From assembly GCA_038257155.1 (NCBI GenBank), contig JBBSJP010000011.1:53311-117310 (forward strand): a DNA stretch of 64,000 bases, in the 5' to 3' direction. Positions within the stretch are counted from its first letter, which is position 1. The number at the start of each line of letters is the position of its first letter. The notes below the pieces were generated by a model. The model had not been told where the DNA came from. It worked only from the letters and a program-made list of their open reading frames with translations, and did no database searches. The DNA is from JANJTY01 sp038257155. Its GTDB lineage: Bacteria > Pseudomonadota > Gammaproteobacteria > Xanthomonadales > Xanthomonadaceae. Positions 9,670 through 17,403 of this stretch are shown one piece after another. The translations under genes and the position numbers were made by a program.

Positions 9670-9721
9670 GGGAACGGGGAACGGGGCGTGGGGCGTGGGG
9701 CGTGGGGCTCAGGGTTCGGGG
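9670..9721. repeat. GGG-N4 heptad tandem repeat (G-quadruplex capable)
   Basis: Seven consecutive 7-bp units, each starting with GGG, follow the kinase stop codon: GGGAACG twice, GGGCGTG three times, then two degenerate units. An eighth G-tract follows. On the plus strand this is a run of G-tracts with 4-nt loops. It overlaps the last codons of the convergent response regulator. The same heptad class recurs at 63673. Confidence 0.8.
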
Positions 9722-10386
9722 TCGTCTGCCACGCGGCGTGAGGGGTCGGCGAGTTCGAGTGAGCGCAGGAGTACTCCGGCCTGGGTTCGGTTGCGCACGC
9801 CGAGCCGCTCGAACAGCGCACTGAGATGGGCTTTGACGGTGCGCTCCGAGATGCCCAGCTGATCGGCAATCTGCTTGTTCAACAGTCCCTCGGCCACCAT
9901 GCCCAGCACGCGACTCTGTTGTGGCGTCAGCGCATTCAGGCGCTGCGCCAGTTCCCGATCCTGCGGCGCGCCGCGCTGCGACTTGACCGCCAGTTGCAGC
10001 GCTGGCGGTACATAGGTCCTGGCTTCCAGCACCGTGCCAAGTGCGCGGGTGAGTTCGCTCAGATCGGCGCTTTTCAGCAGATAGCCCGATGCGCCGAATT
10101 CGAGTGCGCGACGTATGGTCCGCGGATCTTCATGAGCCGAGATCATCGCCACGGCGACAGCGGGAAATTCACCTCGCAGCGAGGCAAGACCCGCAAGGCC
10201 GTGGCTGCCCGGAAGATGCAGATCGAGGAGCACCAGATCGGTATCGGGGTGGGCATGGAGCTGCAGTCTCGCCGAGCCCAAGGAGTCGGCTTGGTCCAGA
10301 CAGCAGTCGGGCAGCAGCTCACGTAGCGCCTGGGTCAGGGCCAACCGAAAAAGTGGGTGATCGTCGACGATCAGAAGGCGGCTCAT
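9709..10386 (-). CDS. LuxR/NarL-type response regulator, CrbR/ErdR-like
   Basis: 225 residues. The receiver domain has the acidic pair Asp8-Asp9 and phospho-acceptor Asp55 (LVLLDLHLPG). The C-terminal LuxR helix-turn-helix starts near residue 155 (LTPQQSRVLGMVAEGLLNKQIA). I start at the ATG at 10386 because the receiver fold begins there (MSRLLIVDDHP). It lies 5 nt after the stop of the 3-hydroxybutyrate dehydrogenase gene on the same strand, so the two are probably co-transcribed. It likely receives phosphate from the convergent hybrid kinase. The last residues are encoded within a heptad repeat. Confidence 0.93.
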   Translation of the reverse strand: MSRLLIVDDHPLFRLALTQALRELLPDCCLDQADSLGSARLQLHAHPDTDLVLLDLHLPGSHGLAGLASLRGEFPAVAVAMISAHEDPRTIRRALEFGASGYLLKSADLSELTRALGTVLEARTYVPPALQLAVKSQRGAPQDRELAQRLNALTPQQSRVLGMVAEGLLNKQIADQLGISERTVKAHLSALFERLGVRNRTQAGVLLRSLELADPSRRVADDPEP

Positions 10387-10391
10387 TCGAA

Positions 10392-11156
10392 CTACTGGAC
10401 GGTCCAGCCTCCGTCCACCGTGATCGTTTGACCGGTGATGTTGCGTGCCGTCGGGCCAATCAGGAAACCGGTGATGCCTGCCAGTTCCTCGAAACTGATG
10501 AACACACCTTTCGGCATCGGCTTGAGCATGATCTCGCTCACTACCTGGGCTTCCGGAATACCGTGTTGCCTGGCCTGATCGGCAATCTGCTTCTCGACCA
10601 GCGGTGTGAGCACATAGGTCGGGCACACCGTATTGATGGTGATGTCGGTGTCTGCAGTTTCCAGCGCGATCACCTTGGAAAAACCCACCAGGCCATGCTT
10701 GGCGGCGACGTAGGCGCTCTTGTACTTGCTGCCGACCAGGGAATGGATCGAGCCGATGTTGACGACGCGTCCGAAGCCGCGCTCGCGCATCCCCGGCAGC
10801 ACCGCCTGAGTCAACCGTGCGACGCCGACCAGCATTACCTGGATCAACAGGTTCCAGCGTGCTATCGGAAAGTCTTCCAGTTTGGAGACGTGCTGCAGGC
10901 CGGCATTATTGACCAGCACGTCGATCGGACGGTCCACGGCTCGCATGAGCGCCGCGACGCTGTCGTCCGAGCCGACATCAAGTGCGCAAGACTGGGCCGA
11001 TCCGCCGCGCGCGATGATGCCGGCAGCGACAGTAGCAGCGGCTTCCGCGTTGAGATCGGTTACAAGGATATGGTGGCCCTCCAGGGCCAAGCATTCGGCG
11101 ATGCCGGCACCGATGCCGCTGCCGGCGCCGGTGATCAGGATGCAGCGTGGGGTCAT
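10392..11156 (-). CDS. bdhA: D-3-hydroxybutyrate dehydrogenase
   Basis: 254 residues of the classical short-chain dehydrogenase family. It has the GAGSGIG nucleotide loop at residues 10-16, NNAG at 83-86, and the catalytic residues Ser136, Tyr149 and Lys153 (SAYVAAKHGLVG). The C-terminal TPLVEKQIADQ and TVDGGW segments are characteristic of 3-hydroxybutyrate dehydrogenases. It oxidises D-3-hydroxybutyrate to acetoacetate with NAD+, the step after polymer hydrolysis. The start at 11156 (MTPRCILITGAG) is set by the fold; the frame upstream runs into the 19-bp repeat. It is divergent from the oligomer hydrolase and leads into the response regulator gene. Confidence 0.93.
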   Translation of the reverse strand: MTPRCILITGAGSGIGAGIAECLALEGHHILVTDLNAEAAATVAAGIIARGGSAQSCALDVGSDDSVAALMRAVDRPIDVLVNNAGLQHVSKLEDFPIARWNLLIQVMLVGVARLTQAVLPGMRERGFGRVVNIGSIHSLVGSKYKSAYVAAKHGLVGFSKVIALETADTDITINTVCPTYVLTPLVEKQIADQARQHGIPEAQVVSEIMLKPMPKGVFISFEELAGITGFLIGPTARNITGQTITVDGGWTVQ

Positions 11157-11173
11157 GGGAAGTCCGTTTGAAG

Positions 11174-11249
11174 AGCTAGGGAAAGCTTGAAGAGCGAGGG
11201 AAAGCGATTGGAGCGAGGGAGAGCCAGTAAAGCTAGGGAACGCCAAGTT
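11174..11249. repeat. Four 19-bp-period tandem repeats in the divergent bdhA promoter region
   Basis: AGCTAGGGAAAGC-like cores begin at 11174, 11193, 11212 and 11231, exactly 19 bp apart. The first half of each unit is conserved (AGCKAGGGA) and the second half drifts. They start 18 bp upstream of bdhA and end about 85 bp before the oligomer hydrolase start, so they could be an array of protein sites. Confidence 0.7.
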
Positions 11250-11283
11250 GCCACCTTAGCAGGCGTGGCCGGCGAGCAGGGCT

Positions 11284-11297
11284 GGTACCAAAGTACG
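11284..11297. promoter_or_regulatory. Second copy of the GTACCAA-type palindrome
   Basis: GGTACCAAAGTACG lies 37 bp upstream of the hydrolase ATG. It shares the core GTACCAARGTAC with 2939-2952. It may be a binding site for a common regulator of the permease/receptor and hydrolase/dehydrogenase promoters. Confidence 0.45.
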
Positions 11298-11333
11298 ATA
11301 CCGGACCCGTTACCAGGCGACGACTCTTGGCCA

Positions 11334-13196
11334 ATGAACGAACCATCTGTTTTGCTTTCTCTGCTGTTGGCCGGAGCCGCCATGTCTGCTTCGGCTAGTG
11401 CTTCCAAGCAGGTCGAACTTCTGCTGGTCTCGCCAGTGCGGATTACCGAGCACCGCGGTGCGGATGATCTGCTGAGCGCGGGCTTGGGCCTGGATGGGCT
11501 GCGCAGCCTCACGCCGCCCGCTGTGGCAAACCTGTCTGCGCCCAGCGCAGGGGAACTGCGTCGTCGGGCGATCTGGTCAAACTGGCGCGGGATTGCCGAC
11601 CTGAGTCCAGGCGGAGGCTTTGAAGAGATTTACGGCCCACTGCCGCGGGTTCCGGGGCGCGAAATCCAGGCCTTTGCCCAACTGCCCGGTGCGACTCATC
11701 CGCACCGTGTGCTTCTGCAGCTGCCTGACGCGTTCGATGCACGCAAGCGCTGCGTGGTGGTCGCGCCTTCGTCGGGTTCGCGCGGCGTGTATGGCGCGAT
11801 CGCGCTGGCGGGCCCATGGGCGCTGGCGCGCGGCTGCGCAGTGGTCTACACCGACAAGGGAACCGGCTCGGGCTGGTTCGACCTGAGCTCAGGTCAGGGC
11901 GCGGGGCTAGATGGCACCCTGTCGGATAGGGCGCAGGCCGAATTCGCCTGGAACGGCAGTTCCGATCAGCCGATCATTGCCTTCAAGCACGCACACTCCG
12001 GAGACAATCCAGAGGCTCAGTGGGGCCTGCACGTGCAGCAGGCTGCGTTGTTCGCGCTGCAGGTCTTGAACGAACAGCGCGGCAAGGACGAACCCGCCTA
12101 TGACGCCGCAACCACGCGTGTGCTGGCCGTGGGAGTGTCGAATGGTGGCGGCGCCGTGCTGCGCGCCGCTGAGCTTGAATCGAGTCTGTTTGATGGCGTG
12201 GTCGCCATATCGCCGAACACCCTGTCCGGCAGCGGCGGTCGCACCTTGTTCGACTATGGCACCGAGGCCGCCGTGCTGATGCCCTGTGTCCTGGCCGATG
12301 CGCGCTTCGATGGCTTCGAGTTCGCTCGACCGGCTGGCGCCGTTCCGCAGGCTTCCGCAGTGCGCTGCGCCAGCCTGCACGAGGCCGGTCTGCTGGAATC
12401 CGGCGATCTCGCCTCGCAGGCGGCCGAGGCCTACGAGAAACTGATGGCGGCAGGCTGGACGGCGGAGGCGTTGCAGGCGGCCGCGCTCAGTACTGCATTT
12501 GACCTGTGGCGCGCGATAGGGGCGGCCTACGCATCGGCTTACGCGCGTAGCGGCCCTGACGCCATGCCGTGCGGATTCGGCTACGCGATGCTCGACGAGC
12601 AGGGCAAGCCGAAGGCATCGAATCGCGAAGAGCGCGCTCTCTGGTGGTCGGATACCGCTGGCGTTCCCCCGGCTGCCGGAGTCGTCCTGCTCGATGCACT
12701 GGCCAGCGGCGCCGATGCGGCATTGCCGGCCCTGCAATGCCTGCGCCAGCTGGCTGTCGGCGACAAGCCTGGCGCCCTGGCATTGGGTATTCGGCAGTCG
12801 GTCGAGGAAACCCGCGCGCGCCTGCCACGGGCGGGCTTGCCGATCGTGCTGATGCATGGAACGCATGATGGGCTGGTGCCGGAAGCCTTCACCAGCGGCC
12901 CGTATTCGGTCTGGCTGCGGGAGAACGATCGTCCCCACACCTATTGGCGTCTCGAGCACGCCCAGCACTTCGATGCCTTCCTGGGCCTGCCGCCCCTGGC
13001 TCGTCGCTACCTGCCGCTGCTGCCCTACGCCTGGCGCGGAATGGACGCATTGTGGAACCACCTGGAAGATGGCATTCCATTGCCGAACAGCGCGACCATC
13101 CGCGGTCGTCCGCGCACAATGCTCGAAGGCGCTCTTGAGCCACTCGGCCCTGCGCATCTGGCATTGCCCGAGTTAAGTGTTGAAGCGAGTCAGTGA
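11334..13196 (+). CDS. D-(-)-3-hydroxybutyrate oligomer hydrolase
   Basis: 620 residues resembling the 3HB-oligomer hydrolase family, which cleaves soluble hydroxybutyrate oligomers to monomers. It has a GVSNG lipase box (Ser269), an upstream YTDKGTGSGWFDL stretch and a C-terminal LMHGTHDGLVP segment that may hold the triad Asp. EHAQHFDAFLGLPPL carries the likely His. I chose the ATG at 11334 because it gives a hydrophobic N-terminus (LLSLLLAGAAMSASA), a probable export signal without a basic n-region. The longer open frame upstream lies in repeat DNA. It is divergent from bdhA, so oligomer cleavage and monomer oxidation share a control region. Confidence 0.88.
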   Translation: MNEPSVLLSLLLAGAAMSASASASKQVELLLVSPVRITEHRGADDLLSAGLGLDGLRSLTPPAVANLSAPSAGELRRRAIWSNWRGIADLSPGGGFEEIYGPLPRVPGREIQAFAQLPGATHPHRVLLQLPDAFDARKRCVVVAPSSGSRGVYGAIALAGPWALARGCAVVYTDKGTGSGWFDLSSGQGAGLDGTLSDRAQAEFAWNGSSDQPIIAFKHAHSGDNPEAQWGLHVQQAALFALQVLNEQRGKDEPAYDAATTRVLAVGVSNGGGAVLRAAELESSLFDGVVAISPNTLSGSGGRTLFDYGTEAAVLMPCVLADARFDGFEFARPAGAVPQASAVRCASLHEAGLLESGDLASQAAEAYEKLMAAGWTAEALQAAALSTAFDLWRAIGAAYASAYARSGPDAMPCGFGYAMLDEQGKPKASNREERALWWSDTAGVPPAAGVVLLDALASGADAALPALQCLRQLAVGDKPGALALGIRQSVEETRARLPRAGLPIVLMHGTHDGLVPEAFTSGPYSVWLRENDRPHTYWRLEHAQHFDAFLGLPPLARRYLPLLPYAWRGMDALWNHLEDGIPLPNSATIRGRPRTMLEGALEPLGPAHLALPELSVEASQ

Positions 13197-13257
13197 CTCG
13201 CTCGCACGGCTCCGTGGTCCGCCAACGGGCGAGGAGCCAGGACACATCGCCAACTTC

Positions 13258-13281
13258 CCCTCTCCCGCGCGCGGGAGAGGG
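13258..13281. repeat. Perfect 24-bp intergenic palindrome, CCCTCTCCC family
   Basis: CCCTCTCCCGCG is followed directly by its reverse complement and then by GTGGGCCGAAGG...GTGAGGGG. This is a common intergenic repeat in Lysobacterales. It may help end transcription of the hydrolase, but has no T-tract. The whole gap 13197-13511 (315 bp) holds no gene; its last 15 bases contain the phasin ribosome site. Confidence 0.75.
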
Positions 13282-13511
13282 TGGGCCGAAGGCTCGGGTG
13301 AGGGGCTCCTGTTACGTGATGCCCGTGGTTCCTGGTTACATGCAGGTCTGTCGGAGGAAGAACTGTAGGCTCCAACGAACGGTCAATGACCTGGACTACG
13401 AATTCGCCGGGCTAGTGTGAATGCTCCAGCGAACTGACCTAATTTGGCTGCGTGCACTACGGGCACTCCATCTGACCACGGACGGTCGCCAATTCTCTGA
13501 GGTGAAAGGTT

Positions 13512-13955
13512 ATGGCCAAGCAGATCAAGGCACGTCGCGTAAGCACTGCGCGCAAGATCGAAGTGGGACCGCGCGAGTTGATGCTTGCTGGTCTGGGTGC
13601 AGTGTCGCTCACCCGCAAGCAGTCGCTGAAGTTCTATGGTGTGCTGGTTGCTGAAGGTGAGCAACTGCGCAGCCGCATCGGCAACCGCGTCGGCAATGTG
13701 TCGGTGACGATGAACGACGGTTACTACGCAATGCGCGAGCGCGTCGAAACTGTCGTTGCGCCGGTCGTGGCGCGGGTCGAGACGGTTCTGGAGACGGTCA
13801 AGGGCGAAGTCGAATCGCGTCTGCAGCCGGTGCTGATCCGCTTCGGCGTGGCCACGGCCCCCAAGACCGCACGCAAGCGTCCTGCTGCCAAGCGTCCGGC
13901 CGCCAAGCGCGCGGCTGCAAAGCGCGGCACCAGCAAGGCCCGCAAGTCGGCCTGA
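13512..13955 (+). CDS. Phasin-family granule protein with histone-like tail
   Basis: 147 residues. The N-terminal part (RELMLAGLGAVSLTRKQSLKFYGVLVAEGEQL in register with phasin family PF05597) is an amphipathic helix expected to coat PHA granules. From about residue 115 it becomes a Lys/Ala/Pro/Arg tail with repeated RPAAKR units, like the DNA-binding tail of PhaF-type phasins. A good ribosome site (GAGGTG) precedes the ATG. A strong terminator follows. It is shorter than typical phasins (about 180). Assignment to the family is by pattern and rests partly on the neighbours. Confidence 0.75.
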   Translation: MAKQIKARRVSTARKIEVGPRELMLAGLGAVSLTRKQSLKFYGVLVAEGEQLRSRIGNRVGNVSVTMNDGYYAMRERVETVVAPVVARVETVLETVKGEVESRLQPVLIRFGVATAPKTARKRPAAKRPAAKRAAAKRGTSKARKSA

Positions 13956-13982
13956 GCTGCTCTGCGTGAAGCGCTGAACCCG

Positions 13983-14016
13983 AAGGCCCCGGCGCTTGCG
14001 CCGGGGCCTTTCTATT
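13983..14016 (+). terminator. Terminator after the first phasin gene
   Basis: A 12-bp perfect stem (AAGGCCCCGGCG at 13983-13994, partner 13999-14010) has loop CTTG and is followed by TCTATTT. It sits between convergent genes and reaches the stop codon of the TetR gene. Confidence 0.9.
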
Positions 14017-14641
14017 TGAGGTAGGCCTGCGACAGGGTGTTGAGATGCAGGCGCTCGGCATCGCGCAGGAAGGGCGCGATCAACATCATCACCTGCACGA
14101 TGCCCAGGCGGATCGACTGGTGCTCGTCCTTGTCGCCGCGCACCGCGGCGTAGTTCAGCCAGAAGGTTGCCACCACCATGATATTGGTGGCGATGGCATC
14201 AATCTCGGCGGCGCTGGCGCGTACGATGCCGGCGCGTGCCAGGCCGCGCATCACGTCTACTGCGTTGTCCGATGCGCGCCGCAGGATGCGGGCGAAGTGC
14301 ATGCGCAGCTTGCGGTTGCGACTGAGGATGTCGACCAGATCGCGATACAGGAAGCGGTGCTCCCAGATGCATTCGAACACCAGGTGCAACTGCAGCCAGA
14401 CGTCCTCGAGCTCGGGCAAGCGGCCTTCCGGCGACACCAGAGCCTGGTCCATGCGCTCTTCGTAGCGCGCGAACAGGTTCTCGATGATGTCGTCCTTGTT
14501 GCGGAAGTGGTAGTACAGGTTGCCCGGGCTGATCTCCAGCTCGTCCGCGATGTGATTGGTCGTGACGTTAGGCTCGCCACGTTCATTGAACATGGCCAGG
14601 CTGGTTTCGAGGATGCGCTCGCGGGTGCGCTTCTTGGCCAC
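14012..14641 (-). CDS. TetR-family transcriptional regulator
   Basis: 209 residues from a GTG start. The N-terminal helix-turn-helix is clear (RILETSLAMFNERGEPNVTTNHIA, then GNLYYHFRNKDDII at about residues 40-55). A helical ligand/dimer domain follows. The start is set by the stop of the acyl-CoA-binding protein gene, whose TGA lies 13 nt upstream; a longer frame would overlap that gene entirely. It is probably co-transcribed with that gene. By context it may repress the divergent acyl-CoA reductase, with an acyl-CoA or fatty acid as ligand. The C-terminal half (FECIWEHRFLYRDLVDIL) resembles the PF13972-type repressor domain. Confidence 0.9.
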   Translation of the reverse strand: MAKKRTRERILETSLAMFNERGEPNVTTNHIADELEISPGNLYYHFRNKDDIIENLFARYEERMDQALVSPEGRLPELEDVWLQLHLVFECIWEHRFLYRDLVDILSRNRKLRMHFARILRRASDNAVDVMRGLARAGIVRASAAEIDAIATNIMVVATFWLNYAAVRGDKDEHQSIRLGIVQVMMLIAPFLRDAERLHLNTLSQAYLK

Positions 14642-14654
14642 GGCTTGGGTCTTC

Positions 14655-14912
14655 TCAGCCCTTGACCTTGGCGACCAGATCCACGTACTTCTGCATGGCG
14701 CTGGCCTGGTCTGTGCCCTTGAGCTTGGCCCAGGCCTCGTACTTGGCAGTGCCGACAAAGTCGAAGAAGCCCGGCTTCGGACCTGAAACGTCGCCTTCCG
14801 CACCCTGTTTGTAGAGGGCGTACAGGCGCAGCAGGGTGTCATTGTCGGGGCGTTCGCTGAGCGCCATGATGTCCTTGGCGGCCTGCTCGAACTTGCTCTT
14901 CAGATCGGACAT
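14655..14912 (-). CDS. Acyl-CoA-binding protein
   Basis: 85 residues, the standard length of the family. It shows the four-helix ACBP pattern: FEQAAKDIMAL, then LLRLYALYKQGAEGDV, GPKPGFFDFVGTAKYEAWAKLKG and the C-terminal helix. These proteins hold long-chain acyl-CoA esters in the cytoplasm. They are common in eukaryotes and scattered in bacteria. The start at 14912 has GGAG 9-12 nt upstream. It leads the TetR gene and is divergent from an acyl-CoA reductase, which suggests that it delivers or buffers that enzyme's substrate. Confidence 0.93.
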   Translation of the reverse strand: MSDLKSKFEQAAKDIMALSERPDNDTLLRLYALYKQGAEGDVSGPKPGFFDFVGTAKYEAWAKLKGTDQASAMQKYVDLVAKVKG

Positions 14913-14979
14913 GGTGGAACTCCGCAACATTAGGGATGGTGGAGCGCACGTGATAGCACGCACCCCCCATCGGGTCAAC

Positions 14980-14997
14980 GCAGATTTTCGCATCTGC
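14980..14997. promoter_or_regulatory. Inverted repeat, candidate TetR operator
   Basis: GCAGAT-TTTCGC-ATCTGC is a 6+6 inverted repeat, the size expected for a TetR dimer site. It lies 68 bp upstream of the acyl-CoA-binding protein start, within the divergent gap toward the reductase. Apart from it and the ribosome site at 15300-15306 I see nothing in the 400-bp gap 14913-15312. Confidence 0.45.
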
Positions 14998-15312
14998 AGT
15001 TCCACCGTTCGTTGATGTCCTGGCATTGCGACGAGCCACGCCCGCGCCCAGTTTTCCGCCCGGCTGTGGCGCGTTTCGGCTTAGCGCCTTGGCGTCTGAC
15101 GACGGCTGTTGGCTCGGCTATCCAGCTTCCACCTGCCGACTGTGGAAAGCGGCCTGCAGCAAGGCGTATCACTGTCCGCGACCCGCAAAGACGGTGCGTC
15201 CCGCTAGGCAGCGCGCGCCAGTGAGGCTATCTTTAGACCGTTACGCATGCGGCGGCGTACGGCGCCAGGCCGGCCCGCCCTCCAGTTTGTTCAAAGTCTT
15301 GGGGGAGAAGCA

Positions 15313-17301
15313 ATGAGCTATTTCGTCACCGGCGCGACAGGATTCATCGGTCGCCACCTGATCCGTCGCCTGCTGGCGCGCAAGGGAACCATCCACGTGC
15401 TGGTCCGCAAGGGCTCCCAGAAGAAGCTCGACGCACAGATCGCGAAGGAAGGTTGGGACGCAAAGCGCATCGTGGCGGTGGCCGGTGATCTGTCGAAGCC
15501 GCGACTTGGGGTAAGCCCGGCGCAGATCAAGTCTCTGACTGGCAAGGTCCAGCATTTCTTTCACCTTGCGGCGATCTACGACATCAACGTGGATGCAGAA
15601 AGCCAGTATGTTGCCAATGTTGATGGAACCCGCCACGCCCTGGAGCTGGCCGGCGACATCAAGGCGGGCTGCTTTCACCACACCAGTTCGATTGCCGCGG
15701 CGGGACTGTACCCCGGCATTTTCCGCGAGGACATGTTCGACGAAGCCGAAGGTCTGGACGATCCCTACCTGCGCACCAAGCACGAATCCGAAGGCATCGT
15801 GCGCAAGGAGTGCCCGGTTCCATTCCGCATTTACCGGCCTTCGTTTGTGGTGGGTGATTCAAAAACCGGCGAGATCGACAAGATCGATGGCCCGTACTAT
15901 TTCTTTACCCTGATCAAGAAGATGCGAGAACTGCTGCCGCAGTGGATGCCAACCCTTGGCATTGAGGGCGGTCGCATCAACATCGTGCCAGTGGACTTCG
16001 TGGCCGACGCCATGGACCACATCGCGCACAAGAAAGGCCTCGACGGCGGCTGCTTCCACCTCACCGACCCCGAGCCGCAGCGCATCGGCGAGATCCTCAA
16101 TACCTTCTGCCGCGCCGGCCATGCGCCCGAGATGACCATGCGCATCGATGCGCGCATGTTCGCTTTCGTACCGGGTGCAATCCGCGGAGCAGTCGGCAAT
16201 CTGCCGCCGGTCAAGCGCTTCATCGGCATGCTGCTGCGCGACCTGCGCATTCCGCGCCAGGTGCTGGGCTTCATCAACTACCCGACGCGCTTCGACAGCC
16301 GTGAGACCGAGCGAGCCCTCAAGGGCAGCAAGATTGCTGTGCCGCGCCTGGAAGACTATGCGTGGCGCCTGTGGGATTACTGGGAGCGCAACCTCGATCC
16401 TGATCTGTTCATCGATCGTACTTTGAAGGGACGTATCGGCAAGAAAGTGGTGCTGATCACCGGTGGTTCCTCCGGTATCGGCAAGGCCACGGCAGAAAAG
16501 GTCGCTGCGGCCGGCGCTACCACGATCATTGTTGCGCGCGGCGAGGAGGAACTGTTCAAGACCCGCGACGAGCTGCTGGCCGCCGGCGGCAAAGTGTTCG
16601 CCTATACCGCTGACCTGGCCGAAATGTCGTCCTGCGACGAACTGGTTGCCAAGGTGCTTGCCGAGCACGGAAAGGTCGACATCCTGGTCAATAACGCCGG
16701 TCGTTCCATCCGCCGTTCGATCGAGCTCAGCTACGACCGCTTCCATGATTTCGAGCGCACCATGCAGCTGAACTATTTCGGCTGCCTGCGCCTGATCATG
16801 GGTTTCATGCCAAAGATGATCGAGCAGCGTGGCGGCCACGTCATCAATATCAGCTCGATCGGAGTGCTGGCCTCTTCACCGCGCTTCTCGGCCTATGTGG
16901 CGTCGAAGGCCGCGCTGGATGCCTTCAGTCGCTGCGCCCAGGGAGAGCTGTCAGGCAAGGGCATTGCATTCACGACCATCAACATGCCCTTGGTTCGCAC
17001 GCCAATGATCGCGCCCACCAAGATGTATGAAAGCGTGCCCACGCTGTCACCGGAAGAAGCCGCTGACATGGTGGTGAAGGGCATTATCGAGCGCCCGAGC
17101 CGTATTGCCACGCGCCTCGGCACCTTTGCTTCGGTGCTCAATTCGCTCGCGCCCAAGGCTTACGAAGTGGTCATGAACACCGCATTCGAGCTGTTCCCGG
17201 ATTCGGCGGCTGCCAAGGGCGTCAAGGGTGGCAAGGAAGAGCAGCAGGTTTCCAACGAGCAGATCGCCTTTGCCTCGCTGATGCGCGGCGTGCACTGGTA
17301 G
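15313..17301 (+). CDS. Two-domain fatty acyl-CoA reductase (alcohol-forming)
   Basis: 662 residues and two SDR domains. The N-terminal extended domain has TGATGFIG at residues 7-14 and a Tyr152/Lys156 pair (PYLRTKHESE). The C-terminal classical domain starts near 376 with TGGSSGIG, NNAG and Tyr528/Lys532. Length, order and phrases such as RTMQLNYFG and NPDLF match, from memory, the Marinobacter Maqu_2507-type enzyme, which reduces fatty acyl-CoA through the aldehyde to fatty alcohol with NADPH. Such alcohols feed wax esters. The start (ATG, GGGGGAG 7 nt upstream) is firm. It is divergent from acyl-CoA-binding protein and TetR genes. No wax synthase is seen in the window. Confidence 0.9.
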   Translation: MSYFVTGATGFIGRHLIRRLLARKGTIHVLVRKGSQKKLDAQIAKEGWDAKRIVAVAGDLSKPRLGVSPAQIKSLTGKVQHFFHLAAIYDINVDAESQYVANVDGTRHALELAGDIKAGCFHHTSSIAAAGLYPGIFREDMFDEAEGLDDPYLRTKHESEGIVRKECPVPFRIYRPSFVVGDSKTGEIDKIDGPYYFFTLIKKMRELLPQWMPTLGIEGGRINIVPVDFVADAMDHIAHKKGLDGGCFHLTDPEPQRIGEILNTFCRAGHAPEMTMRIDARMFAFVPGAIRGAVGNLPPVKRFIGMLLRDLRIPRQVLGFINYPTRFDSRETERALKGSKIAVPRLEDYAWRLWDYWERNLDPDLFIDRTLKGRIGKKVVLITGGSSGIGKATAEKVAAAGATTIIVARGEEELFKTRDELLAAGGKVFAYTADLAEMSSCDELVAKVLAEHGKVDILVNNAGRSIRRSIELSYDRFHDFERTMQLNYFGCLRLIMGFMPKMIEQRGGHVINISSIGVLASSPRFSAYVASKAALDAFSRCAQGELSGKGIAFTTINMPLVRTPMIAPTKMYESVPTLSPEEAADMVVKGIIERPSRIATRLGTFASVLNSLAPKAYEVVMNTAFELFPDSAAAKGVKGGKEEQQVSNEQIAFASLMRGVHW

Positions 17302-17403
17302 CAGAAATGTGCTCCATGGGCGTGGCCAGCAGACAGGCTGGTCATGCTCGGAAAGTTGGATGCAGGAATCTGCCGGGAGCGTCGCTAGCTCAGCTTTTTC
17401 GGT

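Noticed and set aside
14642..14842. Longer start for the TetR protein
   Set aside because: It would cover most of the acyl-CoA-binding protein gene in another frame; the GTG at 14641 starts right before the DNA-binding helices.
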